A stretch of DNA of 16,384 nt from the NCBI GenBank assembly GCA_050942625.1, contig JBMNNS010000034.1:1-16384 (forward strand). Reading direction: 5' to 3'. Position 1 is the first letter of the stretch; each line of letters begins with the position of its first letter. The notes beneath the pieces were generated by a model. It worked only from the letters and a program-made list of their open reading frames with translations. It was not told the origin of the DNA and searched no databases. Source of the DNA: JBMNNS01 sp050942625 (GTDB taxonomy: Bacteria > Bacillota > Dethiobacteria > DTU022 > UBA8154). Below are positions 1-6,070 of the stretch, one piece after another. Both the position numbers and the translations under genes were made by a program.

Positions 1-636
1 ATTCAGGTCTTCAAAGTACTTCCAGCCGGCCTCGTCACCCATGGTCTGGAGCAGGGCGTTGACCACGGCATAGTTGGTCCCGGAGACAGCCGGATTGGAC
101 ATGATTATTTCCCCTTTATATTTGGGATCCAACAGGTCCTGCCAGGACTTCGGTGCATCGAGCTTCAGTTCTTCAAGGATCTTTCCGTTGACGACGAATC
201 CGACAATTGTAACACCTTTCGAGAACCAGTAGTTTTCAGCATCCTTATACTTTGGATCCAGATCATTGGCTGCCTCAAAATTGACCTGTTCCAACAAGCC
301 ATCCGCTTTGGCGGCCATGAAAGCGTCGTTCCCGCCGCCAAACCACAGGTCCGCTGAGGGCGCACCGCCTTCTGCCCGCAATTTGGACAGGACTTCGCCC
401 GATGACATGGAGAGCATCTCGACCTTGACTCCGGTCTCCGCCGCAAATTTATTGAACAGCGTCATGTAGGTCTCATTGGTAGCGACGACCTTCATGGTGC
501 CTGATAGTTGGGGAGCGCTGCTTGCCTGAGTCCCGGCACCAGTGGTAGTCTCCGTCCCGCTAGAGCAGGCCGCCAGAGAGACGCTGAGTGAGAGCGCCAG
601 GAGAGCTGCCATCATTTTCTTGATCATCTTGATCAT
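1..636 (-). CDS. ABC transporter substrate-binding lipoprotein, Fe(III)/aminoethylphosphonate type (partial)
   Basis: The first 212 codons are visible; the C-terminus lies beyond base 1. The start is ATG at 634-636, preceded by an AGGAAAGGTGA-like ribosome site about 7 nt upstream. The N-terminus is a lipoprotein signal peptide: basic MIKMIKK, a hydrophobic run, then a lipobox ending in LAAC with Cys at residue 24, and a Ser/Thr-rich linker. The mature part reads like the FbpA/AfuA/PhnS cluster of periplasmic binding proteins: GTMKVVATNETYMTLFNKF, then SGEVLSKLRAEGGAPSADLW, then FGGGNDAFMAAKADGLLE, and later the segment that binds a carboxylate/phosphonate or iron ligand (SWQDLLDPKYKGEIIMSNP). 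It would be anchored outside the membrane and feed an ABC importer, whose permease and ATPase genes should lie to the left. Substrate cannot be decided between ferric iron, 2-aminoethylphosphonate and polyamine. Family confidence is high. Confidence 0.88.
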   Translation of the reverse strand, partial: MIKMIKKMMAALLALSLSVSLAACSSGTETTTGAGTQASSAPQLSGTMKVVATNETYMTLFNKFAAETGVKVEMLSMSSGEVLSKLRAEGGAPSADLWFGGGNDAFMAAKADGLLEQVNFEAANDLDPKYKDAENYWFSKGVTIVGFVVNGKILEELKLDAPKSWQDLLDPKYKGEIIMSNPAVSGTNYAVVNALLQTMGDEAGWKYFEDLN

Positions 637-1006
637 TGTTAATCACCTTTCCTTTTTCGTCATTTGTATCTGAAATGGTTTTGGAACCAGAATACCATAA
701 CCACGATCCTGATTCAATGCATTATCATGCAATAAGATAATTGTCTTTGAATCCTGAATTGTTTTTGAACTGAACATAAATTAATTATTTATCGAATATA
801 ATCGTTTAATAATGTATTTTTTATAATCCAGATCGTTATTTGATTGTTCTATTTGTTTCAATCGCCCATTCCTAATCTAAACGCATAATCTAAATTATAA
901 TAATACCGTCCAAAAAGTTGTATCACAGAAAGACAGGGGCTTAAAAGCAGCAGGAACAGCATGGATGCTGCTAAGACATAAATCAGAGCGTGGGTGCACA
1001 GCTTGT
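637..1006. other. AT-rich intergenic stretch upstream of the binding-protein gene
   Basis: No coding frame is convincing here. The stretch is very AT-rich between about 770 and 905, as expected of a promoter/control region for the minus-strand binding-protein gene. Small inverted repeats are present: TGCAT-TATC-ATGCA around 718-731 and TGGTT-TTGG-AACCA near 676-690. Either could be an operator or a leader hairpin. A 7-bp stem with a 13-nt loop (946-952/966-972) followed on the minus strand by TTTT could be a weak terminator for the decayed PhnD-like gene. None of these is certain. Confidence 0.4.
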
Positions 1007-1212
1007 TCATTTGTCGGGGTACTCGACTAAAGGTTCATATCGTGCTTCCATTTGCTTGATATCTTCCCCCGGTGTCGAGCCAAAGCGTAGCTTCGTTATT
1101 TCTCCTAAAGCTTCCTCCGATTGCGCCTACAACCTATTGCTGTTAAAGTTACACAAAACAAGATTACATAATAATAACACGCTTATTTTTTTGTTTTTAA
1201 TAAGTAGTTCAT
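1007..1212 (-). pseudogene. decayed PhnD-like phosphate/phosphonate-binding lipoprotein (N-terminal remnant)
   Basis: A good ribosome site (AAGGAGGTAACA) precedes ATG at 1210-1212. The frame gives MNYLLKTKK, then TAA, then reads on as YVILFCVTLTAIGC, a textbook lipoprotein signal ending in a lipobox Cys (codon 1129-1131). One base later, in the next frame (1010-1126), it continues as EITKLRFGSTPGEDIKQMEA followed by RYEPLVEY, the pattern of the mature N-terminus of PhnD/phosphite-type binding proteins (start of strand 1, then 'YxPLxEYL'). A further frame change near EYP leads to loss of similarity. So there is a nonsense codon plus at least one frameshift and loss of the remaining roughly 240 residues. 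It lies 27 bp downstream of the isomerase stop, so it was probably once in its operon. The family assignment rests on about 40 residues. Confidence 0.5.
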
Positions 1213-1238
1213 TGTTACCTCCTTGTTTTATATAAATT

Positions 1239-2201
1239 TTATTTAATAACAGCTCTGGCAAAACTCGCAGTTTGTAAAATTTCGTCTGCATCCCCAAGCT
1301 CAATAAGCCACCAGTTGCAGTTGCTCTGGAGAAGAGCATTCAACCGGGATGTCATTACAGACTTGTCTCCTGGTGCCGCATGATAAACATGATTAGTTTC
1401 CTTATCGGTTACCTCTACGTCATAGACATGGGCACTCTGAATATATTGACTTACAGTTGTTATAAATTCTTCTGCTGTTACTATGCCATCTTTCACAACA
1501 GGCGAAGCAGCCGCATGCCCAATATCCACAGTCGCAGCGGCACCGGTAGTCTTTAGCAACTCCAAAAACCTAGAAGGAGTGCATGTAAAACCAAAAGTTA
1601 GGTTTTCCAGGCATACTCTAACATTTTTTTTGTTACCATATGACACCACCTCTTCCAGATACTTTAATGCATGGTCATACCTTAATTTATGTAGTGCATT
1701 ACGATATCCCAGGCAAAGATGTACTATCGCATACCTCCCTTCCAAGAAACTGATTAAATCAATACAATCCTTTAAATACTTAGCAGACCTTTCTGCGTGA
1801 ATTACATCACAATGCGACAACTCAATTTCTTTAAACTGCAAGTGGTAACGTATCTCCAAACCAGATGCTGCAAGCGCCTGCATGATATGATATTCGGTTT
1901 GCAATTGCTCATTTGTCTCAACCTGAATCGTATACTCGATTCCTTCCAACCCGTGGGTTAAGGCAAAATGTATGAGTTCATCTGCAGAACGACTATACCT
2001 GCTACTCAAGGTAATTTTAGGAATAATAGTTTTGTTATTTTCGTATTTCACAGAAGATACCCCGTTTCTGGATATGATTTTAATTCTTTGATTAAAAATA
2101 GCTGGAAAGTTGTCTTTAGCATATGACATCTGGCTATAATAGCCTGCTCTAAAAGTCCCTGTCATGTTTTTAAGATACCAGAAAGAAGAATCATTTCCCA
2201 A
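1239..2201 (-). CDS. sugar-phosphate isomerase/epimerase-like TIM-barrel protein
   Basis: This looks like the xylose-isomerase-like (AP endonuclease 2) TIM-barrel superfamily, which acts on keto-sugars or related small molecules in the cytoplasm with a divalent metal. Strand and metal motifs run in order: PKITLSSRYS (strand 1), LEGIEYTI, EIRYHL, AIVHLCLGY, then the metal-binding Glu in VRVCLENL, Asp/His in ATVDIGHA, His in SAHVYDV and Glu in WWLIELGD. All four expected metal positions seem present, so it is likely functional. Start is uncertain. The longest frame begins at TTG 2201 and the next Met codon is at 2165, but neither has a ribosome site. GTG at 2049-2051 follows GGGGTATCTTCT and would give a 270-residue protein of usual family length. 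A PhnD-like lipoprotein remnant follows. The substrate is unknown. Confidence 0.82.
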   Translation of the reverse strand: MGNDSSFWYLKNMTGTFRAGYYSQMSYAKDNFPAIFNQRIKIISRNGVSSVKYENNKTIIPKITLSSRYSRSADELIHFALTHGLEGIEYTIQVETNEQLQTEYHIMQALAASGLEIRYHLQFKEIELSHCDVIHAERSAKYLKDCIDLISFLEGRYAIVHLCLGYRNALHKLRYDHALKYLEEVVSYGNKKNVRVCLENLTFGFTCTPSRFLELLKTTGAAATVDIGHAAASPVVKDGIVTAEEFITTVSQYIQSAHVYDVEVTDKETNHVYHAAPGDKSVMTSRLNALLQSNCNWWLIELGDADEILQTASFARAVIK

Positions 2202-2263
2202 TACATTTTTACTATACGGGGTACGTTTTCTATTAAATAAATCTATAGCAGGGACACTGAAGC

Positions 2264-2292
2264 AAAAAGAGAAACTCCGAAGTGAGTTTCTC
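2264..2292 (-). terminator. intrinsic terminator or leader attenuator upstream of the isomerase
   Basis: A perfect 9-bp stem (GAGAAACTC at 2269-2277 with GAGTTTCTC at 2284-2292) with a 6-nt loop is followed on the minus strand by five T residues. No minus-strand gene is visible just upstream; the neighbour there is the divergent Mop gene. It therefore sits in the presumed 5' leader of the isomerase and may act as an attenuator. Confidence 0.55.
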
Positions 2293-2484
2293 GAAGTTTA
2301 TCCAAGTTAAAATTAAACTGGAGAGCCAGGGATTACCAATTAAAATCTTGTTATTTGGCGTTGAATAATTGAGGTATGCCAGGGGAAAATAAATATATCC
2401 GAACATTCCCGTAATGCTTGTGAGGAAACAAAAAAACCCTTTTATAAAAAAAATGACCCAATAATCCAGATAGGAGGTTATATT

Positions 2485-2706
2485 TTGGAAGCAGGAGTAC
2501 GAAATATTTTAATCGGCGAAATTGAAAACATTAAAACAGACGAGATTATGGCCCAAGTAACTATGTGAGTAGGCGGGTGAACGGGTGATTCACCCAGACT
2601 CACGTCCGTGATGACGCGAGACAGTTTGGAAGATGCCGGGTTTAATAAAGGCGAAAAAGTACATGCCCTGGTAAAAGCCATTAACGTAGTTTTTGTAAAA
2701 CAATAA
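2485..2706 (+). pseudogene. mop: molbindin (Mop/TOBE domain) interrupted by two in-frame UGA codons
   Basis: A strong AGGAGG (2472-2477) sits 7 nt before TTG at 2485. The frame gives LEAGVRNILIGEIENIKTDE followed by IMAQVTM, then UGA (2566-2568), VGG, UGA (2578-2580), TGDSPR and LTSVMTRDSLEDAGFNKGEK, ending KALVKAINVVFVKQ-like before TAA at 2704. Both sides are clear molbindin sequence (a single TOBE domain of about 70 residues that stores molybdate/tungstate as an oligomer), and total length (73 codons) is close to the family norm, 3-4 codons longer in the interrupted loop. A 12-bp two-part hairpin (2565-2603) starts at the first UGA. It is therefore either a recently broken gene or a recoded (selenocysteine) one; the second UGA argues against simple recoding. 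A strong terminator follows. Confidence 0.7.
2565..2603 (+). promoter_or_regulatory. SECIS-like hairpin within the mop reading frame
   Basis: GTGAGT (2565-2570) pairs with ACTCAC (2598-2603), and GGGTGA (2575-2580) pairs with TCACCC (2590-2595). This leaves a 4/2 internal loop and a 9-nt apical loop ACGGGTGAT that contains GGU. The first in-frame UGA lies inside the lower stem. A hairpin directly after UGA with GGU in the loop is the layout of bacterial SECIS elements. A competing small hairpin GGGTG-ATT-CACCC (2583-2595) is also possible. The pairing is seen directly; the function is a guess. Confidence 0.4.
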
Positions 2707-2718
2707 TTTCTATTTGAA

Positions 2719-2773
2719 CAAATAAGCTGGCAGTTATTTATTTACCTGCCAGCTTATTTGTTAGTCTTTTTCG
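2719..2773 (+). terminator. Rho-independent terminator after mop
   Basis: A perfect 15-bp stem, CAAATAAGCTGGCAG (2719-2733) with its complement at 2746-2760, encloses a 12-nt loop and is followed by a T-rich tail including TCTTTTTC. It begins 13 nt after the mop stop codon. So strong a terminator on a tiny gene suggests mop was, or is, an independent transcript. Confidence 0.85.
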
Positions 2774-2792
2774 AAGGAAAATCAAGCGAACG

Positions 2793-2826
2793 GTTCTTCT
2801 GGTTTTCTTTTTAAAACCAGAAGAAC
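2793..2826. repeat. perfect 14-bp inverted repeat
   Basis: GTTCTTCTGGTTTT (2793-2806) and its exact complement (2813-2826) flank a 6-nt loop CTTTTT. There is no T-run after the stem on either strand, so it is not an ordinary terminator. It may be a second processing or stabilising hairpin behind mop, or a remnant of a small palindromic mobile element. No gene is seen from 2774 to 3130. Confidence 0.6.
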
Positions 2827-2928
2827 ATACTCAGAATTTCATGAAGGTAGCGCTTTCCTTGCATCGGTCCAGTTGTTATTTCAGTAATCTCTGGTCGCCG
2901 GAAAGATTAAACTGGAGGAACGAAAATA

Positions 2929-2954
2929 GGTGACAGGGAAGGTTCTCTGCCACC
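2929..2954 (+). repeat. REP-like palindromic element, copy 1
   Basis: GGTGACAGGGAAGGTTCTCT continues to GCCACC, an imperfect palindrome whose ends GGTGaCAG/CTGcCACC can pair. It matches the two elements at 3127-3154 and 3918-3935 (shared core AGAACC-TCCC-TGTCAC on the other strand). This one lies in the intergenic region between the mop terminator and the DUF502 gene. Confidence 0.65.
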
Positions 2955-3126
2955 CGGTCCCCTTCCCCAGATACCCCTCCGTAACTTAACCTCTAGGCTT
3001 TTTCTATTTCCTGTCTAATCCTATTATCCTGGCCAATTGTCTTATAGAAGCTTAAAAAAATTTTCTTTTAAAAAGTAATTCCTTCCCTGTCGGAAATTTT
3101 GGGCCCATTCTATCACTTTGAAAAAA

Positions 3127-3154
3127 GGTGTTAATAGAACCGTCCCCTGTCACC
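3127..3154 (-). repeat. REP-like palindromic element, copy 2, overlapping the 3' end of the DUF502 gene
   Basis: GGTG-N5-AGAACCGTCCCCTGTCACC, read on the plus strand, is the best preserved of the three copies, with GGTG/CACC ends. Read on the minus strand it encodes GDRGRFY followed by the TAA stop, so the element forms the last codons of the DUF502 gene. Confidence 0.65.
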
Positions 3155-3769
3155 TAGGCCGATTTTGGTTTCATTATTACCATCTATTCGATCCGGCGCT
3201 ACTACACCGGCACTGATGATTAGTTTCAAGCCTTCTTCTACGGTCATATCCAGGTAGGTAATTTCCTCATCCGGCACCAGGATGAGCATTCCAGAAGTAG
3301 GGTTGGGGGTAGTAGGGATAAAAACGTTGATAAGTCGAGCTTCAGTCTTACCCTGCACCTCCCCCTTGCATTCGCCGGTGACAAACCCTATAGCATAGGA
3401 TCCTTTCCTGGGGTATTCTACCAAAACAACTTTGTTAAAAAGCTGCTTTCCCTGCAGGGAAAAAGCATCGACAATCTGCTTTATGCCAAAATATATCCTT
3501 GGTATAAGGGGTATTTTTTGCAGTAAGTTCTCCCCCCAATTGAACAGCTTTTCACCAATTACGTTGGAAACCAAAAAACCGGTAATAAAAATCAAAATTA
3601 GGCTGACAACCAACCCGGCACCCGGCAGTGGCCGCCCTAAAAACAGGGTAATATAGGTGCCTAGAAAGTTATCCAGCAACCTAAAAAGATAATAAGCCAG
3701 GTATATTGTTGCTACAGCGGGTAAAAGAGAAAACAATCCTCTTAGAAACAACTGCCTTATTTTTTTCAC
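3131..3769 (-). CDS. DUF502 family membrane protein
   Basis: This 212-residue protein starts at GTG 3767-3769 behind AGGATGAAATAA. Two membrane segments occupy about residues 8-28 (FLRGLFSLLPAVATIYLAYY) and 45-70 (GAGLVVSLILIFITGFLVSN), followed by the family-typical stretch IPLIPRIYFGIKQIVDAFS, FNKVVLVEYPRKGSYAIGFV and NVFIPTTPNPTSGMLILVP. These are hallmarks of DUF502, a family of inner-membrane proteins of unknown function found widely in bacteria and plants. The extreme C-terminus GLGDRGRFY does not look like family sequence; it is read out of a REP-like element, which also gives the stop. The gene lies downstream of the MATE gene on the same strand with about 130 bp between, so cotranscription is possible but not required. 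Confidence 0.9.
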   Translation of the reverse strand: MKKIRQLFLRGLFSLLPAVATIYLAYYLFRLLDNFLGTYITLFLGRPLPGAGLVVSLILIFITGFLVSNVIGEKLFNWGENLLQKIPLIPRIYFGIKQIVDAFSLQGKQLFNKVVLVEYPRKGSYAIGFVTGECKGEVQGKTEARLINVFIPTTPNPTSGMLILVPDEEITYLDMTVEEGLKLIISAGVVAPDRIDGNNETKIGLGDRGRFY

Positions 3770-3902
3770 TTATTTCATCCTTTCCTGTTCCCCTTCACTT
3801 GAAAGGGTCCTAAGGAATCTTAGCATACCTGCAAAAGCGGTGCAACGTGTGAAAAACACCCCTGGAATAATAATAGTGTTTCAACTGGAGATCCATTGGG
3901 GG

Positions 3903-5315
3903 TCAAAGGGTATCAGGAGAACCTTCCCCTGTCACATTGGCAGCCTGTTGTATTTCCATTATACGAAATTCAGCAATAACCATTGCAACAGATACAGCTG
4001 CAGCGATAAAGTCGGCAATCGGACCAGCATAAATAATGCCCTTAATTCCGAGAAAAAGTGGAAGGATTAAGATTAAAGGCAACAGAAATAAAATTTGCCT
4101 TGTCAAAGCTAAAAACATACCTTTCTTTGGTTTACCGATAGATGTAAAAAAATTAGCTGATATGGGCTGAACACAATTTAAAAAGGTAAAAAACATATAA
4201 ATTCTGAAATATGATGTCGCAAAGTTAAAATACTCCGTTGAGCCTGAACCAAAAAGGGAAATTATTTGTCTTGGTATGAGTTGAAACATTAAAAAGGCAA
4301 TAGAAGAAATTAAAAAGCCGGCACGCATAGCAAGTAGATATACATCCTTTACACGGCTGAATTGCCTTGCTCCATAGTTAAAGCTGGCAATCGGTTGCAT
4401 CCCTTGAGAAATGCCAATAACAACAGAAAAGAAAACCATGGCAACTTTATTAATAATACCGGAACTCGCCAGGGGGATAGATTCACCATAAATGGATAAC
4501 GCACCATAAAACACAAGGGATTTATTCATAATAATCTGAACGATCATCATGGCAACCTGGTTGGACGCCGGCCCAGCACCAAGAGAAACTATCCGGCCGG
4601 TATATTGAAACTTTGGGAAAAGGTGTTGTTTTATGATTTGTACGGTTTTAAAATTATATAGGTAACGCATTACTAACAAAGATGAAAATATTTGACCAAT
4701 CACAGTAGCTAAGGCCGCCCCGGCCATATCCATATTCAATCCAAATATAAGGATAGGATCAAGAATTATATTAATAATTGCCCCGGAAAGATTACAAATC
4801 ATAGCGTATTTCGGACTTCCATCCGCCCTGATCAGATGCCCACCACTGATGGTAAAAATGAGGAAAGGAAATCCGAATAAAGTTATTTTGGTGTACGTAA
4901 TAGCATGACTAAGCACATCACCAGGTGACCCAAAAAACTTTAGCATAGGTGTTAATAAAAGCAGGGTAGTAATGCTAAGTATGGATCCAAAGATAAGCGA
5001 CATTGTTGTTGCGTTGCCTACATAATATGCGGCCCTTTCATTGTCACCCTCGCCTGTTGCTAAATTAAAGGCAGCTGCACCGCCAATACCAAATAATAAA
5101 GCTATGGCAACACAAGCAGTACTTAGGGGAAAAGTAATATTTGTAGCCGCATTCCCAAGTTCACCTATTTTTTGCCCAATAAAAAATTGGTCCACAATAT
5201 TGTATAATGCGCCAACCAACATGGAAACAATGCTTGGTATTGCAAACTTTTGAAGCAGTTTAACAACCGCCTCAAAGCCAAGAGGGTTTAAAGCTAAAGA
5301 TTCTGTTTTATCCAT
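3903..5315 (-). CDS. MATE family multidrug/metabolite exporter (MepA-like)
   Basis: About 470 residues with twelve hydrophobic segments, the normal size of the multi-antimicrobial extrusion family, which exports cationic drugs or metabolites using Na+ or H+ gradients. Typical motifs are LLQKFAIPSIVSMLVGALYN and IVDQFFIGQKIGELGNAATN near the N-terminus, the repeated SQGMQPIASFNYGA in the middle, and FLNCVQPISANFFTSIGKPK in the second half, all close to the MepA/DinF-like branch. I prefer Met at 5315 (MDKTESLAL) with GGGAG 11 nt upstream; six more codons are open to ATG 5333, which has no ribosome site. The last eleven residues (NVTGEGSPDTL) and the stop come from a REP-like element. A possible TTGACA -35 lies at 5452-5457 on the minus strand, but the spacing to TATGCT is only 15. 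The substrate is unknown. Confidence 0.93.
   Translation of the reverse strand: MDKTESLALNPLGFEAVVKLLQKFAIPSIVSMLVGALYNIVDQFFIGQKIGELGNAATNITFPLSTACVAIALLFGIGGAAAFNLATGEGDNERAAYYVGNATTMSLIFGSILSITTLLLLTPMLKFFGSPGDVLSHAITYTKITLFGFPFLIFTISGGHLIRADGSPKYAMICNLSGAIINIILDPILIFGLNMDMAGAALATVIGQIFSSLLVMRYLYNFKTVQIIKQHLFPKFQYTGRIVSLGAGPASNQVAMMIVQIIMNKSLVFYGALSIYGESIPLASSGIINKVAMVFFSVVIGISQGMQPIASFNYGARQFSRVKDVYLLAMRAGFLISSIAFLMFQLIPRQIISLFGSGSTEYFNFATSYFRIYMFFTFLNCVQPISANFFTSIGKPKKGMFLALTRQILFLLPLILILPLFLGIKGIIYAGPIADFIAAAVSVAMVIAEFRIMEIQQAANVTGEGSPDTL
3918..3935 (-). repeat. REP-like palindromic element, copy 3, overlapping the 3' end of the MATE gene
   Basis: AGAACCTTCCCCTGTCAC on the plus strand matches the cores of the copies at 2929 and 3127. 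On the minus strand it is read as VTGEGS near the end of the MATE protein. One outer arm (GGTG) is not evident, so the copy is partial. Confidence 0.55.
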
Positions 5316-5339
5316 TACATTCTTTTCTCCCATTTATCT

Positions 5340-5818
5340 TTAATTTTAAAAACCTACTGCTATTTACTATTTTATAATAAAAGCCGTCTAATTTCTTTAG
5401 ATATTGGGGCTTGTCCTCTATACTATTATGAGCATACTACACAGAATAATATGTCAAGAGAACCGCGAGACCACTGAAAAAGCCGGTTTTATAATAAACT
5501 GCCGCTATTGTCATCCTGAGAAAAGCACCTCGATCAAGAAAGGCCGGGACGACGAATCCATGCCACATAAATTCCTCCCAAAAGTTTCCGGGGGTGGCAA
5601 TCCAATAATAGAAACCAGTACGTTTCCTCCCTCAGGAGTAATAAAGCAATGGGAATAAAAACCGGAAAGTCCCGGATTTGTTCAATTAACTGGCAGCGGA
5701 AGGGGAAACCCACTAGAGTTTTACATTATTATATGTAGTTACGGTGTAAAGATCCATAAAAAAATACGCTGAATAATGATATTCTTTTATAATCTTCAAT
5801 AATTATATGAATTTTTCA
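5340..5818. other. intergenic stretch without a convincing gene
   Basis: No frame on either strand reads like protein over more than about 40 codons. A segment around 5511-5560 begins GTCATCCTGAG and ends GACGACGAATCC. It resembles degenerate copies of a dispersed repeat common in anaerobe genomes, but the match is too loose to call. The stretch next to 5333 should hold the MATE promoter. Confidence 0.4.
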
Positions 5819-5938
5819 CTAAATACATTGTATCCTATATTCCAATAAGGAACAAGCGTTCTCGTTAAATATCAAATCACTATTTAGTAATAGCATGGCA
5901 TCATATTCCTCATAAAGTACCAGGGCACTATAACGCAT
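5819..5938 (-). CDS. possible small PqqD-like protein or fragment
   Basis: A 39-codon frame from ATG 5936-5938 to TAG 5819-5821 reads MRYSALVLYEEYDAMLLLNS, then DLIFNENACSLLEYRIQCI. The order (short basic start, E-E-x-D, Leu-rich turn, F/L-N-x-x-A-x-x-L/I-L-E) resembles the first half of PqqD-type peptide-binding domains that work with radical-SAM peptide-modifying enzymes. No ribosome site precedes the ATG, and the domain would be less than half complete. It is probably a remnant, or a chance frame. Base composition is as AT-rich as its surroundings. Confidence 0.3.
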   Translation of the reverse strand: MRYSALVLYEEYDAMLLLNSDLIFNENACSLLEYRIQCI

Positions 5939-5983
5939 TGGGGGAAATTGACAAAATGACACGTAAGGGATCTTTAATTGGAC

Positions 5984-6030
5984 AAAACTCCCCTATGGTA
6001 TTTACCATAGGGGAGTTTTTCAAGTTTTTT
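5984..6030. terminator. bidirectional intrinsic terminator downstream of the MACPF gene
   Basis: AAAACTCCCCTATGGTA (5984-6000) pairs perfectly with 6003-6019; a realistic form has a 15-bp stem and a loop of six. On the minus strand it ends the MACPF transcript (TTTTG tail). On the plus strand a longer T-rich tail follows (TTTTTCAAGTTTTTTC). Confidence 0.85.
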
Positions 6031-6070
6031 CTTTTATATTTGATAATTATCTTTTATATTTGATAATTAT
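6031..6070. repeat. perfect 20-bp tandem duplication across the MACPF stop codon
   Basis: CTTTTATATTTGATAATTAT occurs twice back to back (6031-6050 and 6051-6070) with no mismatch. The MACPF stop codon TAA (6047-6049) arises from the junction frame of the second, downstream copy. Confidence 0.95.

Noticed and set aside
165..469. Open frames of 93 and 67 codons on both strands inside the binding-protein gene
   Set aside because: They are alternative frames of the clear lipoprotein gene 1-636 and have no ribosome sites or protein-like patterns.
990..1235. Plus-strand frame of 81 codons
   Set aside because: It overlaps the decayed lipoprotein on the minus strand, which has the ribosome site, lipobox and binding-protein pattern.
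2478..2681. Minus-strand frame of 67 codons across the mop gene
   Set aside because: It is the antisense of a recognisable molbindin and is produced by its GC-rich hairpin.
5511..5560. GTCATCCTGAG...GACGAATCC as a copy of a common dispersed repeat
   Set aside because: Only the two ends match what I remember and no second copy is present here; too loose to annotate.
5404..5658. Plus-strand frame of 84 codons between MATE and MACPF
   Set aside because: No ribosome site, composition unlike protein, and it covers what looks like a degenerate dispersed repeat.
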